The translations under genes were made by a program, and so were the position numbers. The notes beneath the pieces are model-generated. The model was given only the letters and a program-made list of their open reading frames with translations. It had not been told where the DNA came from and did not search any database. From the NCBI GenBank assembly GCA_963969345.1, contig OZ017768.1, positions 2,194,718 to 2,258,717 of the forward strand: a stretch of 64,000 nucleotides of DNA, given 5' to 3'. Each line of letters opens with the position of its first letter. Position 1 is the first letter of the stretch. Positions 1 to 11,200 of this stretch are shown here, piece after piece. The DNA is from Turbatrix aceti (lineage: Eukaryota; Nematoda; Chromadorea; Rhabditida; Panagrolaimidae).

Positions 1-8
1 TTTATGCA

Positions 9-87
9 CTGTTCCTGGACGGACGACACAACAATCGCTAGGACACAAGGTGGATTTTTGCGCACAGACAAACATGCCGTGCCGCGG
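9..87 (+). repeat. 79-bp direct repeat, copy 1
   Basis: This segment recurs at 491-569 in the same orientation with three mismatches over 79 bp. Similarity stops abruptly on the right (copy 1 continues into CCGCGG, copy 2 into ACGCATC). The 400 bp between the copies hold a 74-codon minus-strand ORF (243-467) that I do not recognise. The arrangement could be a tandem duplication, or the two ends of a small element cut by the window edge. Confidence 0.8.
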
Positions 88-490
88 CCGCGGAATTTGT
101 TGAGTGTCGTTCCGATGATCAATTTTCTGCAATGCAGAAAAACCGTTATTTTTGGCGATGATCCAAATTGCAAACTTGATGCAATGCAGAAAAAACCATA
201 ACCGTTATTTTTGTCGTTGCAAAAAAGTGTTTACCAAATGAGCTAAATTATAGATTCGAGATCGACACCGACGTCGACGTTGTAAAGGCAAATCTTGGAC
301 CTGTCAAACAACGAAAAGCATTTTTTAAAATCGAGAAGTGATAGCATGTTTGTGTTTTTCATTTTAAAATCGGATGTATTCATGCTAAAAACATTTTGGG
401 TTTTTTCAATCAACAAACTCTGAAAATCACCTTTGAGATGATGAAGAAAGTCAGCTACGCCATGCATTTTACCCTACTTGATGCTCTGCT

Positions 491-569
491 CTGTTCCGTG
501 ACGGACGACACAACAATCGCTAGGACACAAGGTGGATTTTTGCGCACGGACAAACATGCCGTGCCGCGG
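491..569 (+). repeat. 79-bp direct repeat, copy 2
   Basis: This is the second copy of the repeat at 9-87 and matches it at 76 of 79 positions. Only the repeat is conserved between the two flanks, so it is a discrete unit rather than part of a longer duplication. Confidence 0.8.
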
Positions 570-847
570 ACGCATCATGTTTTACTACTGCACATACTTA
601 ACGTCAAAATCAATGCCAAAATTTCCATTCGACGCTTACGATAGAATGAAAACATTGGGGTAGAAAAAGCTAAATACAGGTACATCTGCAACTCTGATAT
701 GGCATTTGAAAAATCCGTCATCCAGAGTGTATTTCTAAAACCCGCACTTCCTCATAATTTGCAACCATAATGATTTTTTTATTTGGGCTCAACAAAAAAA
801 TGCAATCACACAAAACAATAATAAATAATACAATAAATATAATAAAA

Positions 848-1762
848 TTAGAGATCAGAAAAAAATTTGAAAAAGTACACTAAAGTTTCCGCGGCACCAG
901 TTCTCGGATTATGGTTGAAGATCCATTTAATACCGTGTGCATGCAGCCTGTTCGTCGTTGTCGTCGGCAAGTGTGTGTTGAAAAAGATGCGTAAATGTCC
1001 GGGATACTGAAAAAATGCAAACAATATTAAAAATTCATACTTAATAAACTTTTTTTGCTACTTCATAAAATCCAGAACAAACCATACATTTCGAATTGCT
1101 TTGATAACATCGTCGGAAATGTTAGCGGCCGAAACATTGGTCAGCATCAGAAATTCAAAAACGATGCTGGGATTGACGATCAGTGTTTTCAAGTCGTCGC
1201 TTTCAAACTCCCGATTGACGAAACCGAAAAGTAGTTCGTTCACGTGTTTGACATCTTCCAGGAATTCGGGTAAGCAAAATCGTCCCTTGATTGCTACATC
1301 AATTAAATATACATTCGTAGCCGAAGCAATGAGCGGACGAAGAGTGTGCATTGATACATTGAATCCGTCAATGTTCAGACGCAAATAATTGTAGACGACT
1401 AGGTTTTCAAGGGTTGACGGCAAATTAATTTTTGTGTTTGACGCGTTCGTCAAGGCAAGGTTTTTAGGACAATAGCGCGGATTCTGTTTAGGAATGACGG
1501 GTTCGAATGTACTGCGGCTGACGTTCAAATGATTAAGGTAGCCGATCTTGTAAAATAATGCAGCAATGTGATCTCCGTGGTGGGTGATTTTCACTTCTTC
1601 GACGAAACACCCCGAGAACTTTGACAAAAGCGGGAAATCTGTGATGGTGGTAAGATCCTGAAGCACCTCTCGCGGAATGCTGGAGGCAAGCAGCCGCATC
1701 AACGAATAATCAAAACCCTGGATATTACTGGAAAAATTGAGAGAAGACGAAGTAGACGACAT
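848..1762 (-). CDS. Unrecognised paralogous protein, F-box-associated/LRR-like (copy A)
   Basis: Two exons, 1762-1088 and 1006-848, with the donor after IRN and a TTTTTCAG acceptor. They encode about 277 residues. The start at 1762 is chosen because MSSTSSS aligns with MSSSTASS of the paralog at 3524; an in-frame extension upstream to about 1978 is not conserved. Exon 2 opens with YPGHL, matching YRGHL in the paralog, which confirms the intron. The two proteins share spaced blocks such as LTNAS/IQNAS, NLPS, IDGF and LRP. The hydrophobic periodicity suggests degenerate leucine-rich or F-box-associated modules, as in the large nematode F-box/FBA families, but no clear F-box is visible. The function is unknown. 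The next gene downstream lies on the same strand. Confidence 0.7.
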
Positions 1763-2224
1763 GTTTGCGCGCTTTGTTGAATAACTGAATCCAGGTAAAT
1801 GGCGATTTGCCAACATGCAAGAAGCTCCACCCACACAAAATGTTGGGTTGACCTGACCCCAAATAAATATGCGATGGTTTGTTTGTTCGTGGGTAAGGTT
1901 ATTTTTACGGTCTGTAAAAAGTGCTGCAAAAATAAAATTCTGTAAGCAGCTTGATTTTAACGAACATGCAGGAAACAAAAAGTCGCGCTACGATGTCAAC
2001 CGAAAAATCGATAGAATTAGAAGTAGACATGTCTGTACACTTTGCCGAACAGTTCAAGCAATGAACCATGGTTCAGGTTATTTATCCAATGCCAACACTC
2101 AATGCCAAAGCACTCCGCGCCCGCAGTTTGCATCGCTGACCGCAATTGTGAGAAGTTTGTCCGCTTGTCTGGAAAAAGTACCGTGTGAAAGCAAACGTAT
2201 TTTAGCCTTGATTTCTGAGGTAAT

Positions 2225-2545
2225 GACACCAGGGATGGGTATGTTCGTGTTCGTTTGCAAACAAATTCAACAGCTTTTGTTCATTTTTGTTTATAAACAA
2301 AATTTTTGAGTGCTTTGTTCATACACAAACACTGCAAAATTTTTTGATCAAAATTTTTTACAAAATCGGTCGACAAATAAATAAATAAAGGAAATATTAT
2401 TTACAAACAAAATTTTGCAAAAATGGTGAAAACGTATTTTTGTTCACAAATAGGGAAGAAATGTTCACTTTTGTTCGATTTGTCGTACAAAATTTTCCAA
2501 TTGTTCGATCGTTCATGAAAAATTTTCCACCACCTCCCCTACAAG
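2225..2545. mobile_element. Decayed TTCG-rich repeat with hAT-like left end
   Basis: The stretch begins at 2230 with CAGGGATGGG, the kind of terminus seen at the hAT-type element 48545-48970 (CGGGGATGGG). It is then filled with alternating TTTGTTCG, ACAAACAAA and TTCGTTTGC words, much like that element's interior. No matching right end or 8-bp target duplication was found, so this is an old or truncated copy. Confidence 0.35.
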
Positions 2546-2658
2546 TTCGCGGATCTGAGTCTCAATTATGCACAGCTTTTATCTGCTTGTTTACGAAAAT
2601 TGAACCCAAAAAATATAAACAACATAAAAAAATAAGATGGGGCTTAATCAAATTAAGT

Positions 2659-3524
2659 TCAGAATTTGTACACGTACGTCACTCCTTCGCGAGTGTTCAT
2701 GTCTTGGCCGAAATTCCATTCGATGCCCAAGTTGTCCAGAATCTCGATCGTCGAGCTTGACAGGTGAGCGTTGAAGCGTATGAAGAGGTGACCGCGGTAC
2801 TAAAAAACCAAAAACAAAAATTAGTTGTTTCATAAGTAGGTCAAAAACGTACCTTCTGAATGCCTTCAATTACTTTGTAAGAAATATCGGTGGCCACATT
2901 TACCAAAGTCAGGTGTTTGAATGTCTTGGTAGGATTGACGAAAAAGGTCTCCAAATCATCGTTTTCGAGCAACCAATTGGCAAGATGCAGTTCTTTAACG
3001 TGTTGAACTTCTTTCAGAAAATCACGTAGACAAAATGGGCCAACAATAGTTAATTTGGAAAGCTGCACAACAGTGGCAGGGGCCAGAAATGGTCGCAGCG
3101 AGTCAACGGACGCCCGGAATCCATCAATAACCAATTCGTCGTAGCAATGGAATTCGAGGCCATTAAACTTGGACGGCAAATTGAGAGCTTCGGTCGAAGC
3201 GTTCTGAATGACCAACAACTTGGGACTGAGCAGCCGTTTTTCTGTCTTTGAATCACGAATACCAATTCGTTCTTTCTGGTACCTCAAAGATCCGTCGTTA
3301 TTCATTTCGAGAAAATTGACATCAAGAAAATTCTTGTTAACGTTAACATTCAACTCTTCCGCGAAGAGTCCCGAAAACGTCGACAGGGTAGTCAGTTCTT
3401 TGATAGATCTCAGGACTTGAAGGACGTCAAATGAACAGCTGGAGATGAATGTGCGCAATACAGGATGGCCGAAATCACGGATGTTCACAGAAAACTTGGC
3501 AGAAGAAGCGGTGGAAGAAGACAT
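2659..3524 (-). CDS. Unrecognised paralogous protein, F-box-associated/LRR-like (copy B)
   Basis: Two exons, 3524-2853 and 2799-2659. The donor is AAG|GTACGT and the acceptor TTTTTTAG|TACCGC, both in phase 0. They encode 270 residues. The protein is the paralog of the gene at 848-1762, with the same intron position and the same last-exon opening (YRGHL). Conserved landmarks are a short N-terminal Ser-rich segment, a central LNLPSKF region, an IDGF segment and a C-terminal VNVATDIS region just before the splice. No signal peptide or membrane segment is visible. Family membership (nematode F-box-associated type) is an inference from the leucine pattern and the local duplication; it could be another leucine-rich scaffold. 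Confidence 0.75.
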
Positions 3525-3529
3525 GACCG

Positions 3530-4250
3530 GACTCTGTGCTGAATAAATCGAGCAATGATCGAACTAAGTAAAAAATGTTTTTCTGCCAATTCACTCATAA
3601 GGATCGCGCTTTTGCCCCACATAATTATGCGCTAGTTTGCCTGTTTCGCTGGGAAAACTTTTCGGGGACATGGAATCACAAGAGCAGCACGTGCAAAATG
3701 GAAAACAAAGCAAAACTTTACACGATTCCTATCGAAGAACGGGATATTTTTGTGGCACTTTTTTTATTCGTTAGAATTGCACAATACAAAAAAAAATTAC
3801 ATACTATTTACAAATTTTGATACTAACCTAGGATACTTATTTATTTTTAGCCTGCCGTTTGAAAAAATCAAATTTTTTGTATCAAAAATTTTTTACTACA
3901 TACTAAACACTTTCGCAATTTTAAATATTTTAAATATTGTCAAACAATTATCAAAAGTATGGTTTGACAATATTAAAATTTAAAAAAAAATCAATCCTAT
4001 ATTTTATTTTTCAACTGAAATTGCAGTGCCACAACAAAAAATTATCATGCACGAACTCCGCCTAATCAATGAATGCACAATGCGCAGTAGTAATGGTCAG
4101 GTCAGTTCACGCAGCAGCAGCTACTTTTTTTCTCACTTGCCAACCTCTCTTTTTTTTCTGCAGGAGAACACAACAATCGACGACAGACCTCCGATTTGAC
4201 TTGATCGATTTGACCTGTTCGTTCATCGCTTTTTTTGTTTGTTTGTCATC
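3530..4250. other. Intergenic, no gene seen
   Basis: AT-rich sequence separating divergent genes (start at 3524 on minus, start at 4254 on plus), so it should hold both promoters. The last 100 bp before the plus-strand start are T- and C-rich (TTTTTTTGTTTGTTTG). Small ORFs here have no supporting splice or homology signal. Confidence 0.5.
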
Positions 4251-4253
4251 ACA

Positions 4254-5708
4254 ATGGCGTGTTCAGAAGAATCTTCAACTTCCAAGCCTGTTTCTGAAGA
4301 AGTATGTTAATTTTCGACCCTTTTTGAATTACCGCTGAAGCTATTTCAGATCGGCGCCCTCTGCGACAGCCTCCAATCCTCGGTAAAGAAAATCGAGGCT
4401 CTGGAAACCGAAAATGAGCTGCTGAGGAGCTTTTTTATTCACCACACCGGTGCCAGCTCTGTCAAGTCTTCTGAAACCGCAACTTCGAGCGATCAGGTCC
4501 CAGATGATCCGAATATGCCCAACCGCATTCGGGAAGTCGTCTACAAAGCACTCGACCTGGCGTCTGCGAACTGGAGAGAAAATGCGGGGTTTGTCGATTC
4601 CCTGAACCGAATTATCAAGGGCCAAGAATATTCGGGCAACGCCAAACAGGATGTTGGAGGTGCGGAAGGGCGACTGTCGTTGATCAGAGGGGTTTTGGAT
4701 ATGGTTGGTTTTTTTTTATTTTTATTAAAAAATCCATAAAAAAATTGATTTTTTTGTCAAATGCATAAAAATTGTATTCTGTAATAAAAAAATTTAAATT
4801 TGAATTAAGAAAAATTAATGCAAAGAATTTGATTTTTTGTAAATAATAAAATAATTTTTTTATTAAAAAAATTTTATGCAAATTTTTTAAAATTTAAAAA
4901 TTTAAAAATAAAAAAAATAAAATAAAAAATTTTATGTAAGTAAAAAAATTTAGTCTCTAAAACCAAATTTCTCTTCATCCAACCCCAAAAACGACATCGT
5001 CCGCGCGATGCTGACCTACAAGCGTGCCTACGCGGTGCTCTTCGAAGGCATGCGATCCGCCGCAACATTCCTGTTCAACCTTACCGACGACCTCGAAAAC
5101 GGCAAATCAAATCGCGCAGTTGCCGACATCATCTATGACGTCCTGGAGCTCCGGCGCAACATGGATACCTCATTCGAGAACGCCGGACAACTTGTCGAGA
5201 GCGCTACCAGTAAGCCAAGTTTTTTATGTATAAACAAAAATTGGATAATTTTTGTATTTTTCAGGCCTCGAAGAATCCATTTCCGGCCTGCATGAAATCT
5301 CTTTGCCTCTAAACGCTTCTCTGGAATCCAGCAAAGAACTCGAAGTCAAAGACCAACAAATTGACGACATGAAAAACACGATCAAACAGCTGGAAGAAGA
5401 AAAATCGCGATTCCAAGCTGAGTTGAACAAGTTGAAGGCCACGCAGAAATCGAAACCGTCTGGCATACCTGGATTACCGGTTTCATCTCAACAGAGCAAG
5501 TTGAAGCAGAAGGCTTCTTTGTCCATGAATGGTGTCAAGGCAAAGAGCGCAGCGAACAAGGAAAAGGACAAGGTTGGTTTTTTTTAAATCGACAAAGTTC
5601 CAAAATTAAAAAAAATTATATTTTATTTAGTGTCTTCGACGCCCTTCGCTGAGCCATAACTTCAGGCCAGGTGCGGCCGGGCAGCAACGAGAAGAAGAAA
5701 CTGTGTGA
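4254..5708 (+). CDS. Five-exon coiled-coil protein, function unknown
   Basis: Exons 4254-4301, 4350-4703, 4954-5209, 5265-5572 and 5631-5708 join in consistent phase to 347 residues. Two donors are of the ..G|GTTGGT type that recurs in other genes here. The protein starts MACSEESS. A first helical stretch (LETENELLRSFF) is followed by a mixed central domain (about residues 70-205) and then a clear heptad coiled coil (about 225-275, from QQIDDMK to LNKLKA). The tail is basic, Lys/Ser/Gly-rich and ends EEETV. The ETV end resembles a class I PDZ ligand. The start of exon 3 (after TTTAG at 4953) is the weakest junction; a later start would drop a Ser/Asn-rich patch. I do not recognise a family. 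A cytoplasmic adaptor or cytoskeletal role would be a guess. Confidence 0.75.
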
Positions 5709-5719
5709 AAAAAATAGGC

Positions 5720-6670
5720 ACTTGGAATTGTTTTATTTTCACATTTTTTTGTTGCAGTAGCTGTTTGAAATAAATGAATAAATATGTAAATATATACCTT
5801 CGGATCAAATCAGTTTTCAATGAAAATCTCGGTTTGTGGATCAGTTGGGTGCAACTCACATCAGTTTTATTATGTCTTTTAGGATCGGTAGCATATGTAA
5901 TTTAGGGTAATGCTGCGTTTGTCCCATTTAAAAGGTATTACCAAAGGAGACATTTTTTTCGGGATGGTAATAAATAATTTAATCTTAAAATATAAGTTTT
6001 ATACAAAAATTTTTTTACGTTCATTTTTGTTTTCTATTACTGTATTTTGGATATTGCATGACGAAGCACTGCAGGAAGCCATATTTTCTTATAGCAAATT
6101 TTTACTGAAGTTGCAAATGACATAGACTCAATGCATTGATCAATTGATCAATGCACAGTTTTTTTTTAAAGTTTGAATGCAACTTTTATTAAAAAAATAC
6201 GTGCTTGGTTTTCACTCAATGAAAACAATACAGCCAGTTAAAAACAAAGGAAAAAATTGACTGCCAAGTCCATTTGAAACGCCCGCACATTTAACAGTGT
6301 GCTTGCGTTGACGAACGCGTTTTTCAATGTATGTATCTTTTTAGGATACATTGTCTGGAATCCGCAATGAATGATTTCTGCCATCGTGATAAGGTCACAA
6401 CAGATGTTGTCCTACCAGTTTTTGAGCTTCTTGCGCTTTCTGATGGACTTAAAGGGGACTTTGTCGCCCACGCGTATGCCGTTTCAGGCGACGTTGTCCG
6501 AAACACGTCATGCGCTTTACTATTTTTACAATCGCGCTTTTTGAATAGCCAAAGTTTCTGGTTTACTTAAGTTTGATCGCTTAATTTTTAAAACACCGAT
6601 GATTACGTGCAGTTTATCATCGGTTGCCAATCCAGTTTTTGAAAAATTTACATACGACAAAACCCGCACA
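5720..6670. other. Intergenic, no gene supported
   Basis: AT-rich with a somewhat GC-richer island at 6340-6510. On the minus strand the island reads through a short basic tail (SIRKRKKLKNW then stop). No start or acceptor in the right frame was found, so it may be the relic of a last exon. It contains several plus-strand CAGTT words. Confidence 0.4.
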
Positions 6671-6676
6671 AAACAA

Positions 6677-6986
6677 TTAGGCATGATCATAGACGAGTCT
6701 TTCTTGATCATCAGGAAACGTTTTGTGGATTCCGCAACGGTTGACTTCATCCAATGTGTGGGGGCCGAGACGCACGTTGAACTTATGACCAAGCTAAAAT
6801 CTACAGTAAAAAAACAGCTTATTCACATAAAAAACCCACTTTTTCAAAAACAGTAATATCGTCCATGCGCCAGATAAAGCACCAGTTGAGGACAAAGAAG
6901 GAGATGCAGAAGATGATGATAGCGAAGCTGATCGCTACAGCGACGACACCAAAGTAGTCGATGACATCGAAAACCTGCTTTGGCAT
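6677..6986 (-). CDS. Small single-pass membrane protein (copy A), 87 aa
   Basis: Two exons, 6986-6840 and 6793-6677. The donor is AAA|GTGGGT and the acceptor ATTTTAG|CTTGG, phase 0. The 87-residue product has a short acidic N-terminus (MPKQVFDVIDYF), one strong transmembrane helix at about residues 13-37, and a C-terminal tail carrying GHKFNVRLGPHT. The paralog at 7869-8246 has the same length of exon 1 (49 codons), the same splice site and the same GHK[FY]N[VI]RLGPHT block. Conservation of frame across both exons is strong evidence that this is a real gene despite its size. No signal peptide cleavage site is obvious, so a type II or III single-pass orientation is possible. I do not recognise the family. 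Confidence 0.8.
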
Positions 6987-6999
6987 GGTTGTTGGCGAC

Positions 7000-7860
7000 G
7001 AGGGAATAAACGAAAACCGCTGATAGACAGTTATGTGCAAAGGAGTGAAAAAAGAAATTGTAAGTGAGAATGCGAATTTGCATACAACACTGAAACTGAA
7101 AACTAAAACTGATGATGCAGTTTTTATTTCTTTTTACAAGCCTTACGTGTGTTTTAAAAAAAAATTTTATAAAATGTGTTTATTCTTTGTTGAAATTTGT
7201 GCGAATTTTTTTTTCAAATTGTTTGACATGCTTACGAAGGGACGGTGAACTTTAAACATAAATTAATATTTAAGAAAGAAATGCCAAAGCATTGATCAGT
7301 TAAAAAAAGTTTATTATACACGACACCAAAAAAATCATTAACAAAAAACAATACCAAAAAAAATCTAATTGTTGTGTCAGATCCTAGGAGACATCTCGTA
7401 TCAAGGCAATGCATAATATGTCAGACATCAATCCATGAGTCATTATCAGGGTAACAAGAGTAAAAAAAAAGTGTTTTATCTGGATTTTTAAAATTGCCCA
7501 ACCGGAGTGGCAGAATGATTTAGTTGCAAGAAGAAAAAAAATTAATTGGAAATCCATTCGGGAGGTTAGGGGGTTGCTTTTGTCTTCTACGATGATAAAT
7601 ATTAAATCAATCGAAACAAAAAAATTTCGTCAGTTAAAACAAAAAAATGGGGCCGAAAGTGGTAGGAGTGGTAAAAAAACGTTAATCACTTGAAAAATTT
7701 TTTGAAAAATTTTTTTGTACGAAAAAAAAAATTAAATACGAACTCAGTGAAAAAAAAAGAAAAGGAATCCCGACGTCTGACTTGCGTCGCCCGTCGCCCG
7801 TCATCATCCCGATTCTCGAAAAGGTAAAAATCACGATGAAACCCGCGTAGGTATCGAGTT
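7000..7860. other. Intergenic between two small membrane-protein genes
   Basis: AT-rich with long homopolymer A and T runs. It includes the upstream region of copy A and the downstream region of copy B. No RNA gene or further exon could be supported. Confidence 0.4.
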
Positions 7861-7868
7861 TGCTGCGC

Positions 7869-8246
7869 CTAGGCATGAGCGTAGCGCTTGGAATGCTTGT
7901 GGACGAGTTCCTCCTGCTCGATTGCATACGTCGACAGGAAGCCACCGCGACTGATTTCGTTCACCGTGTGCGGGCCGAGGCGGATGTTGTACTTGTGACC
8001 CCACTGAAAAAAATTATCAATTATAATTTAAAAAAAACCGTTGACCAAATTCGAAACCAGTTATAAATATTTTAAATTTTTTTTAAATTTTAACAATACC
8101 TTTTCGAAAGCCGTCAAATCGTCTTGATGAGCAATACAAAGCCAGTTAATGATGAAGAAGGAGAGAACGAAGAGAACAATGGCAAAGATGATCGCCACAA
8201 CGACGGGGGCAAAGTAGTCAAGAAGTTCAAATTCCTGCTTCGGCAT
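7869..8246 (-). CDS. Small single-pass membrane protein (copy B), 93 aa
   Basis: Two exons, 8246-8100 and 8003-7869. The donor is AAG|GTATTG and the acceptor TTTTTTTCAG|TGGGG, phase 0. The 93-residue product starts MPKQEFELLDYF, has one transmembrane helix (about residues 14-37, very rich in Val/Ile/Phe), then a tail with GHKYNIRLGPHT and a charged end (KHSKRYAHA). It shares intron position and exon-1 length exactly with copy A (6677-6986). The two are arranged in tandem on the minus strand with copy B upstream, as expected from local duplication. The juxtamembrane FEK-x-GHK and RLGPHT residues are the most conserved part and are the likely functional site. Confidence 0.85.
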
Positions 8247-8249
8247 GTT

Positions 8250-11200
8250 TGTTTAAAGAGGGGTGGGTTGACGGTGACGACTTCTGTAATTGTAAATACC
8301 AAGGAACAGTGAATATTTATTTATTTAAAACTCTCGGCGCAAAATGTAGAAAAATACGCGTAATAAAATAAATATTTAAAATACTGTGAGTTCAGTCAAA
8401 GTAAATTAACAATCCGTTTCAATTTTGCCAATAAAAAATTTATACAATAAAGTTTTTTCCACCGTTTCAGTGATTTTACCAATAAAAAAATGTTTATATT
8501 ATTAGAATAAAATAACTATAAAATAAAATAATAAAAATAAAATAAATACAAAATACGAAAAATACCGGTCTAACCGGTTAATTTTTTTTTATTTTTTCTA
8601 AATTTATGTAGCACAATGTCAAACAGTTTTCAATGAAACATTTTTGAAACCCAAAACTAAAATACAAAAAAACCTATGTATGTTCTAATAAATAAACACT
8701 GCCAAGTATTATGAGAATGATACTGAAGAGCAAACATGTGCACATTTATAGTACATAATATACATCAGTCACCCATCGACCAGGCCCCCGAGTGTTTTTT
8801 CTGTTTGTGTACGCGAACAAAAAAAATTCTATTATTTTTCGTGGGCATAAAAAGACCTAATTACAACTCCACTGGCCAACCAGCCAACAAACGACGTGCT
8901 GGCTGCTGGCCACCACCACCGATGCCGTTGTATGATAACGCATCGCTGCATCAGTCATGTCAGAGGAGGAAAGCATAATAGTAAGGGGTGCCCGAGACTC
9001 ATCAGAATTCAGCTACAAGACCAGACCCTTGTTTGTGAATTCTGCGCAACGAGTTTTCCTTTTTTGCTTCCCTGCAAATGACTTTTTAATGGGAGGAGAA
9101 AAAATTCTTAGGAAGGGTTTTCGAAACGTGCAAGAGTCAAGAATTGGAGAACAGGGAAGGAAAATTGCCTGCAAATGGCCTGGGCTAGGAAAGAGGGTGT
9201 GGCCGTAGACGAGGGGTCGTTTGATGAGATGTTGGTGGTTTAGTAATTATTAGATGAACACTTGAGAATGACTTAATGCAGTTTTTTATGGATTGTTACT
9301 ATAAATTTAAAAATCTATTTTTTTGTTATAATGATTTAGGTTTTTACAGTTAATAAATAAAGTGAAAAAAATTTACTTTTTGAAATTTTGTACTCTTTAA
9401 AACCAGTTTTTTTTAACAAAAAGTGGTAAAAAAACTGAAAAAATGAATTTAATTTGATGCTTAACAAAAACTTTTTTTTAATTCATTTTTTAATTTATTT
9501 TTTTACGTAGACCCCCCGACCCAGTTTTTTTTCGTTAAACAAATTGCAGGACAACAGAAAGTGCCACACCTCGGCTCGCAGATCGCAGCTTGCAGCAACA
9601 AGCCGTGAAAATGATCTTCGTGGTTTATACCAGTGACTATTCTGGCGTACATACAATAGTGCGTCACCTACGGAGCTCACTGGGCTCTTGATTTATCAAG
9701 TGAAAGATCAGACAGATCAAAATGCAATAAAAATTGGCCAGACCAATTTGACCAATATGTTTATCATCAAAGTTACAAACATGAACAAACAGACATGAGC
9801 AGTTTTTTAGATAAGCGTACTGATAAAAAGTATGACAAACAATCACGGATCAGTTACGAAAGCTCGCAGAAGGAATGATTACAATCCAGTAAAAAAAAAT
9901 AAACTCAAAACTGATATTCCTATTTTGTAGGCATTTGTGTTGCAAAAAATTTTTCATTTCACAAAATTCTAATGTAAAATTATTCAACGACTGCGAATGT
10001 AAAAAAAATAAAATTTTCATTCCAAAATAAATAAAAACTTTGAATGTCAATAATAAATTATTTAAGTCTGTCCGCCGAACAATAAAAAAAACAAATAAAA
10101 AATTGACGCATCGTAAAACATTTGTCTGCGAGTACACAGATGCCAGAAACATGTTTACACAAAATAAATAAATTTTTGAAAATTGTTCAAGCAACCGATG
10201 ACAGTGTTTAAAATTAATTTATTACGATGCTTACGCATTTTTTCAGAATATTTTTTGAACAAGGTTTTGGAATGTTTTTCAGAATTGTGTTCAAAACACA
10301 AAAGTTACATTGACATTGAAAGTTACATGGAAAGTCGACAACGTCAGTTATACTATCCTTTTTTAGGCAAAATTTCCTAATATGAAATTACAGAAACGGT
10401 TAAAAAATCTCCGTTTGGCAAAAAAATAGAGAAATGAGGATGGCATATCTGACAGTTGAAAACAAAAAATAACTTTACGATAATAAACAACAAAATAAGT
10501 CTTTAGGGTAAACACAAAGCAAGCCGACAGTTAGAAAACACTCCGAAAAAAACCTAAAGTTCTAAAGAACTACTATGCCAAATCCCCCTCAACCCGGCTT
10601 ACAGCCATCATCATAATCATCATCGTCGGTCGTTAGCCTCACCGGCCCAGCACGGGTGCTGCCGGATTGCCCCTCGGGTTGGTTACTCCTTCGTTTTTTT
10701 TTTTATTGGGGGAGGGGATGTTTTGGTGGATACATACATAGTGCATAGTACAAAGACACGCGGGCCGCTGCTTTGCCTGTGACTGGTCGGGTGACGGAGG
10801 GAAACTGGGGAATGTATGAGTGGCATAACATAGTACGAGCTGCAGACGAGGAGGGGAGGGAGGCGTCAAGAAGCAATTGCAAAAAAGAGGAATGAATGAT
10901 TCAATCGATTGACCGGTCAACGAGAAAGCAAAGTGTAAGCCACCTTTTTTTCTGCTTGGTAGGGCAAGGGAGGGGAGGAGGCCTGATGAGGGAAAGGGCA
11001 TCCCATCAAGCGTTGGTAGACGACAGCCCAACTTGCCACCCTCTTTTCACCTGGGTATAGTTTTAATGAGGTAGGAATGTCATGGGTGTAAAACATGTGT
11101 TGTTGAACTTCCGAACATTCACTAAATTCCGTTTTTTCACTAAATTTTAGATTTAAAAAAGTCTTTTTTTCGCATGTATAAATTAAAAAAGATTAAAAAA

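Noticed and set aside
1763..1978. In-frame N-terminal extension of the gene at 848-1762
   Set aside because: The paralog at 2659-3524 starts at the aligned Met-Ser-Ser and has no homologous extension; the extra codons are low-complexity.
6340..6510. Possible last exon with a basic tail on the minus strand
   Set aside because: The frame is closed by a stop just upstream and no acceptor AG opens it.
8957..9208. 83-codon plus-strand ORF starting ATG
   Set aside because: Isolated frame in a GC-richer island without splice or homology evidence; could be real, but I cannot support it.
10639..11031. 130-codon minus-strand ORF
   Set aside because: It lies in a purine-rich low-complexity patch, is Pro/Ser-rich, and has no splice, homology or paralog support.
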